From positions 1 to 34,887 of the forward strand of contig CAZYSK010000061.1 in assembly GCA_964649415.1 (NCBI GenBank): a stretch of DNA of 34,887 nt. The letters run 5' to 3'. Origin of the DNA: CAZYSK01 sp964649415 (GTDB taxonomy: Bacteria > Chloroflexota > Anaerolineae > B4-G1). The stretch's first letter is position 1. Each line of letters opens with the position of its first letter. A model generated the notes under the pieces. It was not told where the DNA came from. It did no database searches and saw only the letters and a list, made by a program, of their open reading frames with translations. Of the stretch, positions 30,331-34,887 are shown piece after piece. The translations under genes and the position numbers were made by a program.

Positions 30331-33300
30331 GTGAAATTCCTTGCCAAGTCTTCATTTCGTCTGTTGCTTGTCGCCACCCTGGGAGTAGGAGCCGTCGCCC
30401 TCTTGCTGGCAACCCTCTCCCTCACACTGCGGGCTGCTCCGCTGCAATACGATTTCCAGGCTGGGGAGACGCTCTCCCCGCTTGGCGCAGGCCAGCCCGA
30501 CGATCTTCAACGCCGCAACGCCTACAAGGCACTGTGGCACGCTCTTTACAACAATGATCATCCCGATCTCGCATGGACCGCCGTGACCGCCACCGTGAAC
30601 GGGGCCGACTACGCCCCGGGTGCAATCCTGGGCCACCTCAGCGGGGACTTCCAGCAAGTGAGCGCTTCGTCGCCCTTCTCCGTCCCTCGCTCCCTGGCCC
30701 TCCATCCTCGCAACATCGCGCTCTTCTATGGCACTGCACGCGACGAATACGATCAACTCCTCGTCTGGGAAGAGGGAGACTTCGAACAACTCTTCCGCGT
30801 CTATCTCTGGTGCGAGGAGACGGCCGGCGGCTGCGCTTACTTCGACACACTCACCGAGACGCAGGTCGTCGACGATCTCTCCGGGTACGACGTGCTCATC
30901 CTGCCGTCCATCCGCGTCGGCTATACGGATGAGGTCATCGCAGCGCTGGGAACCGAGGGGCTGGACAGCATCCGCGACTTCGTCCGGGATGGCGGCTTCC
31001 TCTACGCCCAATCCAACGCGGCGTCAATCGTCGAGGCGGCAGGCCTCGTGCCCAACGGCACCGTGGACGTGGACACCCGCGTCACCGACCCGGACAACGC
31101 CGGTCAACTGGACATCCTCCTCCCAGACCACCCGCTGGCCTTCTCGTGGCTCACGAACGACACCTACGTGCTCAATGAACCGCTCATCACACAGACGTCC
31201 GGCATCAGCGTCGTCGCCGCCTTCGCCGACACCTCCCAGCCCGGCTCCGTGGCCATCGGGGTCGCCACGCCTGGCGATGGGCGGGTGGTGCTCTTCAACG
31301 GGCATCCCTCGGATGACATCGACTATCACCCGCAGGTGCTCGACGCGCTCCTGTGGGCCATGGGGGAGCGGGCCAGCATCCACGGCACGCTGTGCCAGCA
31401 GTACTTCCCCGGCGTAGGCTGCGCTCGCTTGCCCGCCTACGAACCCGGTGTGCCCGTCGCCATCACCACCACCTTCAAGAACTACTGGGACGGCCCACTG
31501 GCCGACGTCGTCGTCACCGAGACGCTGCGCACAGGCTTCACCACCACACTCGCCTCTGTCGTACCAACCCCGACAACCTTCGTCGCAGGCAGTGACGCCA
31601 TCACCATCGTCTGGACAATGACCCAGGCAATGCCCGGCGACACGAACTTCACCTACGTCGCCTATACCTCCGCGCCCTCCGGCACGGCCGGATCGGCGCT
31701 CGTGAGCACGGCGAACGCGGACTACGTGGATGCCTTCTGGCCCACCGAGAACCACCCGGCCGGGCTCCCGCGCCACGTCGTGCGCAACAGCCTCCGCGTC
31801 GACTCCCTGATGGCTGCGCGGCTGGTGGGCGATCGAGACATCGAACTCGACGGCCTCTATCCCCTGCCGGACGCCGGCTACTACTTCGACATCGCGCTGA
31901 CGTTGGAGAACAAGGAGGAGACCGGGGCAAGCAACGTCGTCGTCACCGATGTCGTCGCGCTCCTCTCTCCCATCGTGGATGTGGACGACCAACGCCTCAT
32001 CCCGCTTGTCCTCACCGATACCTGGGGAATCAGCGACACCGACTCGCTGTCTGAGAGCTTGTTCGCAGTGAACGAGATCTTCTTCTACGACACCCCCGTC
32101 CCCATCTACCCGCTGCCTACCCAGATGGACGGCGTGACGCAGACGTCAGCCATCACCGCTGGCGTCTTCTACGCGCTCGACGACTGGGACAACGGTCCCA
32201 AGCTGGTCTACACCTACACCGGTGACTTCACCACCACCGCCGGCCTCACCAACTCCATCGCCATCCCCCCGGCCTACACGGACTACATCACCGTCACCGC
32301 CGATGGCGACATCCTCCTCCCAGCGCTGCGCATGGTGTGGGATTTCGGGGCCTTGCCGGCCTACGACTACGTCGAGCCCGCCGTGCGCTACGGCCTGTTC
32401 GTCCACGAACTACTCAGCCGCACCGTCTCCTTCGCCAGTGATCCCGTGAGCCCCAGCCTGGTGCTGAACGGCTCGGGTGGCTCGGTGTACACCAACCTGG
32501 GCGGCCACCCCATCCCCTACCATGAGTACCTCTCCAGCGGAATCGTGCACATCCCCGAATCGCCGGAGATGCCACGCGTGACCTACCAGGACATCTGGAG
32601 CCGCACACAGGCGATGGAACTGCGCACCGTGTTCTACGACATCGTGCCCTTCCCGCCGCCGGAGTACCACGCCGTGGTCAACACCACCTTCGAGATGCTG
32701 GCCGACAGGGACGGGGATGGGAACGGCGAAGAACGCGTTCTGGAATTCCCCTCCCGCGAGGGAGCCGACCTGAACCTGTATCTCAAGTCGTGGTCGAACT
32801 TCCATCCCGATATGCCGCCCCTGAGGAAAGACGAAACCCTCCTCGCCCAGGGCATGTTCCGTGGACGGGGCTTCCAGATCTCGCCGAAGGGCGACGACTG
32901 GCAGAACTCCTGGAGGGGCTTGCACCTTCAGGGCCTGCTGACTGACACCGACCTGGTGACCGTCGTCACGGTGCCGGCCTACGACTACCTCTACTTCCAG
33001 CAGTACCTGCAGAGTCAGCAGCGCGAGGGCGTGCTCATCAGCACCACGCTCGACACCTACCCTAACTTCCACCGCGAGGGCGTGATGAAGATCGACGACG
33101 GCGCGCGCTTCGTCTACCACCAGAAGGCGGTCGGCCCCAGCCGATACGAGGTCCAGGACGCACACGTGCAGGCCGTCTTCGGCCTCTCGTCAGACGCCCA
33201 GGTGCACAAGGCAGTGGCCCCGGTGCTGGTTGCCACCTTCGACGACCACGTCTATCACCTCGTGCGGGTGGAGGACCCCTGGGATCCCCGTTGCGTGGGC

Positions 33301-34752
33301 TGGGAGCCGTTCATCAAGTCCTACGGCTTCGGCGACCTGGCGGCGACGGTCTACGTGGGTGGGCGGCACGGCACAGAGTTGCTCTGGCCACGGGTCGCCC
33401 CCGGCGAGCAGACGCAGATCCGCCTGGAGATCCGCAACAACCAAAGCGGCGTCACGCTGACGGACCTCGTCATCACACCGACCGCGCCCTCCGGCATCAC
33501 CGTCACAGAGCGTCTCACCACGGAGACGGAGGCCATCGAGCCCATCTTCTTCGATTTCCCCTTCCTGCATCAAGAGGAGATCCCCGACGGCTGGCGCACG
33601 GTGTGGTACTACGACGTGGAAGTGGACCCCGCGTTCACCGATACAGGCAAGACACAGCCTATCGCCTTCGAGGTCAGCGCCGACGGCTTGCCGCTCGACT
33701 TCGAGGTGCCGGCAGCGGAGCTCGGGGTCGGCGCTCACGGGCAGTGTGTCAGCACTGTCTGGGGCCAGGCGACCGACTTGCAGCTAGAGGATCTGCTGCC
33801 ACCGTGGGCCTCACCGGAGGACGCCCGCCTGGCCAATACCGGCGAGGCAACGTTGTTGGAAGGAGCTCTGGCGCTGGGCGACGAGGTCTCCGCCACGGCC
33901 ATCTTCACTGGGCTCCGTCCCGTCTCCTACGTCACCGAATCCGTGACCGGCGGTACGCTCGTCTCCTTCACTCTGCCGATGACCGACACGTACGACGCGA
34001 CGCAGATGCCGTGGCTGGAGAACGGCGTGCGCTCCGGCCAGATGTTTGTCGTGTTCAAATCTCACGCCGAGATCGAGTCGAGCGGCACATCCGTCATCAA
34101 CTACGGCCCAACCATTACCTACACCGACGCCTTCGCCCAGGTCTACACCGACACAGGTAACGTACAAACCGTGGAGGTGCACGGTGCAGCACTGGTCGTG
34201 ACCTACACCGTGGACGCCATCACCGACACGAGCACCGCTCAGCTCGCCACAGGGGTGGTGCCCGGCGTGCTGAATCAGGCAGAGGTGACGCTGGACATAT
34301 CTAACCAGGGTGACTACATCGCCAAGGACGGGCGGATCACCGTCACCTTCGCCTCCGGCGTGACGCTCATGGCGAGCGCCTGGCCAACGGCGTCCCAGGG
34401 TGTGAACTGGGTGGCTTTCGACATCCCTGACATACCCCCCGGCGCCGGCGAGCAGATCGGACTCGTGCTGGAGTTCGTGCCCGGAGCTGCCGGGCCATGG
34501 TTGCTTGGGGCACGTCCCGATCCACTCACAGGGCCGCTGGCCCCGCCCGATTCGTACCGCATCATCGCCTACACCGACGGACGATACGTCCACGAGTTCC
34601 CGTTTGCCGCCATCCAGGCGCGCCGGGTCGTCGTCGAGGATCGCCTGGCCGGGCCGCTTGAACTCGGTGCCACTGTCCACTACTACTACCTCTTCCTCCC
34701 CACCACGCTCCGCGATTACAACGGCTGGTGGCCGCAGTCGCCGAATGACTGA
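30331..34752 (+). CDS. Large exported protein with amidotransferase-like N-terminal domain
   Basis: Secreted protein of 1473 aa. GTG 30331 is chosen because AGGAG precedes it by 6 nt and a signal peptide begins there (VKFLAKSSFRLLLVATLGVG ... LRAAP). The frame is open 300 nt further upstream only because the 36-bp repeats contain no stop in that frame. Residues 125-350 resemble a class I amidotransferase-like (BPL_N/ThuA-type) domain: LALHPRNIALFY, YDVLILPSIRVGY, IRDFVRDGGFLYAQSNAAS and GRVVLFNGHPS. This parallels the N-terminus of the divergently transcribed 2694-aa protein. Residues about 370-480 and several later segments are DUF11-like (ADVVVTETLRTGF...; LTDLVITPTAPSGITVTE). The C-terminus is YYYLFLPTTLRDYNGWW, a YLPLV-like motif, with no PPRP tail. 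The central 500-1100 region has no recognised domain. Likely part of the same surface system. Confidence 0.85.
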   Translation: MKFLAKSSFRLLLVATLGVGAVALLLATLSLTLRAAPLQYDFQAGETLSPLGAGQPDDLQRRNAYKALWHALYNNDHPDLAWTAVTATVNGADYAPGAILGHLSGDFQQVSASSPFSVPRSLALHPRNIALFYGTARDEYDQLLVWEEGDFEQLFRVYLWCEETAGGCAYFDTLTETQVVDDLSGYDVLILPSIRVGYTDEVIAALGTEGLDSIRDFVRDGGFLYAQSNAASIVEAAGLVPNGTVDVDTRVTDPDNAGQLDILLPDHPLAFSWLTNDTYVLNEPLITQTSGISVVAAFADTSQPGSVAIGVATPGDGRVVLFNGHPSDDIDYHPQVLDALLWAMGERASIHGTLCQQYFPGVGCARLPAYEPGVPVAITTTFKNYWDGPLADVVVTETLRTGFTTTLASVVPTPTTFVAGSDAITIVWTMTQAMPGDTNFTYVAYTSAPSGTAGSALVSTANADYVDAFWPTENHPAGLPRHVVRNSLRVDSLMAARLVGDRDIELDGLYPLPDAGYYFDIALTLENKEETGASNVVVTDVVALLSPIVDVDDQRLIPLVLTDTWGISDTDSLSESLFAVNEIFFYDTPVPIYPLPTQMDGVTQTSAITAGVFYALDDWDNGPKLVYTYTGDFTTTAGLTNSIAIPPAYTDYITVTADGDILLPALRMVWDFGALPAYDYVEPAVRYGLFVHELLSRTVSFASDPVSPSLVLNGSGGSVYTNLGGHPIPYHEYLSSGIVHIPESPEMPRVTYQDIWSRTQAMELRTVFYDIVPFPPPEYHAVVNTTFEMLADRDGDGNGEERVLEFPSREGADLNLYLKSWSNFHPDMPPLRKDETLLAQGMFRGRGFQISPKGDDWQNSWRGLHLQGLLTDTDLVTVVTVPAYDYLYFQQYLQSQQREGVLISTTLDTYPNFHREGVMKIDDGARFVYHQKAVGPSRYEVQDAHVQAVFGLSSDAQVHKAVAPVLVATFDDHVYHLVRVEDPWDPRCVGWEPFIKSYGFGDLAATVYVGGRHGTELLWPRVAPGEQTQIRLEIRNNQSGVTLTDLVITPTAPSGITVTERLTTETEAIEPIFFDFPFLHQEEIPDGWRTVWYYDVEVDPAFTDTGKTQPIAFEVSADGLPLDFEVPAAELGVGAHGQCVSTVWGQATDLQLEDLLPPWASPEDARLANTGEATLLEGALALGDEVSATAIFTGLRPVSYVTESVTGGTLVSFTLPMTDTYDATQMPWLENGVRSGQMFVVFKSHAEIESSGTSVINYGPTITYTDAFAQVYTDTGNVQTVEVHGAALVVTYTVDAITDTSTAQLATGVVPGVLNQAEVTLDISNQGDYIAKDGRITVTFASGVTLMASAWPTASQGVNWVAFDIPDIPPGAGEQIGLVLEFVPGAAGPWLLGARPDPLTGPLAPPDSYRIIAYTDGRYVHEFPFAAIQARRVVVEDRLAGPLELGATVHYYYLFLPTTLRDYNGWWPQSPND

Positions 34753-34767
34753 TTGATCGAGACAACG

Positions 34768-34824
34768 CGGATTGCTCCAACCCGGGCGGATTGTTCCAAT
34801 CCGCCCGGATTACTCCAGTCCGTT
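34768..34824. terminator. Three 19-bp tandem hairpin units after the 1473-aa gene
   Basis: Units start at 34768, 34787 and 34806 with CGGATT(G/A)(C/T)TCCA. The middle one forms a 12-bp stem spanning 34782-34808 with loop TTC. Placed 16 nt after the stop, this could end or protect the mRNA. There is no long U tract. The remaining bases to 34887 show only a small ACCCTAAGGGT palindrome. Confidence 0.55.
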
Positions 34825-34887
34825 CGCTGGAGACCCTAAGGGTTTGTAAATCTATAACTTCCCGCATTTGAGATGGTTCATTTCACA

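Overview
The window is GC-rich bacterial DNA, probably an environmental assembly: two stretches of exactly 100 N look like scaffold joins. Huge secreted proteins built from DUF2341, LamG-like, Ig-like and DUF11 modules, with a Y/F-L/M-P-L/V-V motif before the C-terminal domain, resemble surface proteins of Chloroflexota (Anaerolineae-like). That assignment is recollection plus inference; no rRNA or other marker gene is present.

Left part (about 200-7640, + strand): a compact catabolic operon for sugar acids. It encodes an Ldh2-family malate/lactate-type dehydrogenase, an SDR dehydrogenase, a fumarate-reductase-like flavoprotein, 2-keto-3-deoxygluconate kinase (kdgK), KDPG aldolase (eda) and an OYE-family flavin oxidoreductase. 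kdgK and eda form the lower Entner-Doudoroff branch (KDG to KDPG to pyruvate plus glyceraldehyde-3-phosphate). The other oxidoreductases probably feed an oxidised sugar acid into it.

Middle part (7782-29663, - strand, transcribed right to left): a cluster of giant exported modular proteins of 2694, 2511, 991 and 672 aa, plus a collapsed remnant of another member at 13051-13308. They share modules. The two largest share a nearly identical C-terminal domain, and three intact members plus the remnant end in R-[LM]-PPRP. Most genes have an inverted repeat just after the stop codon.

Right part (29664-34887): a divergent promoter region, then a 1473-aa exported protein on the + strand with an amidotransferase-like N-terminal domain.

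Most unusual are several families of short palindromic repeats. Family 1 is a 36-bp tandem unit carrying an 8-bp stem with a TCCG or TCTG loop. Family 2 has period 35 and a 7-bp stem with a TCTG or TACG loop. Family 3 is a GTAG-led palindrome. They occur as intergenic arrays (1-87, 13489-13586, 30031-30219) and also inside protein-coding genes without breaking the frame: twice in tandem in the flavoprotein, two different families in the OYE gene, once in the 2511-aa protein, and once in the remnant. Stem changes are compensatory between copies. This looks like a protein-invading palindromic element system analogous to Rickettsia palindromic elements, and it is the best candidate here for something undescribed.
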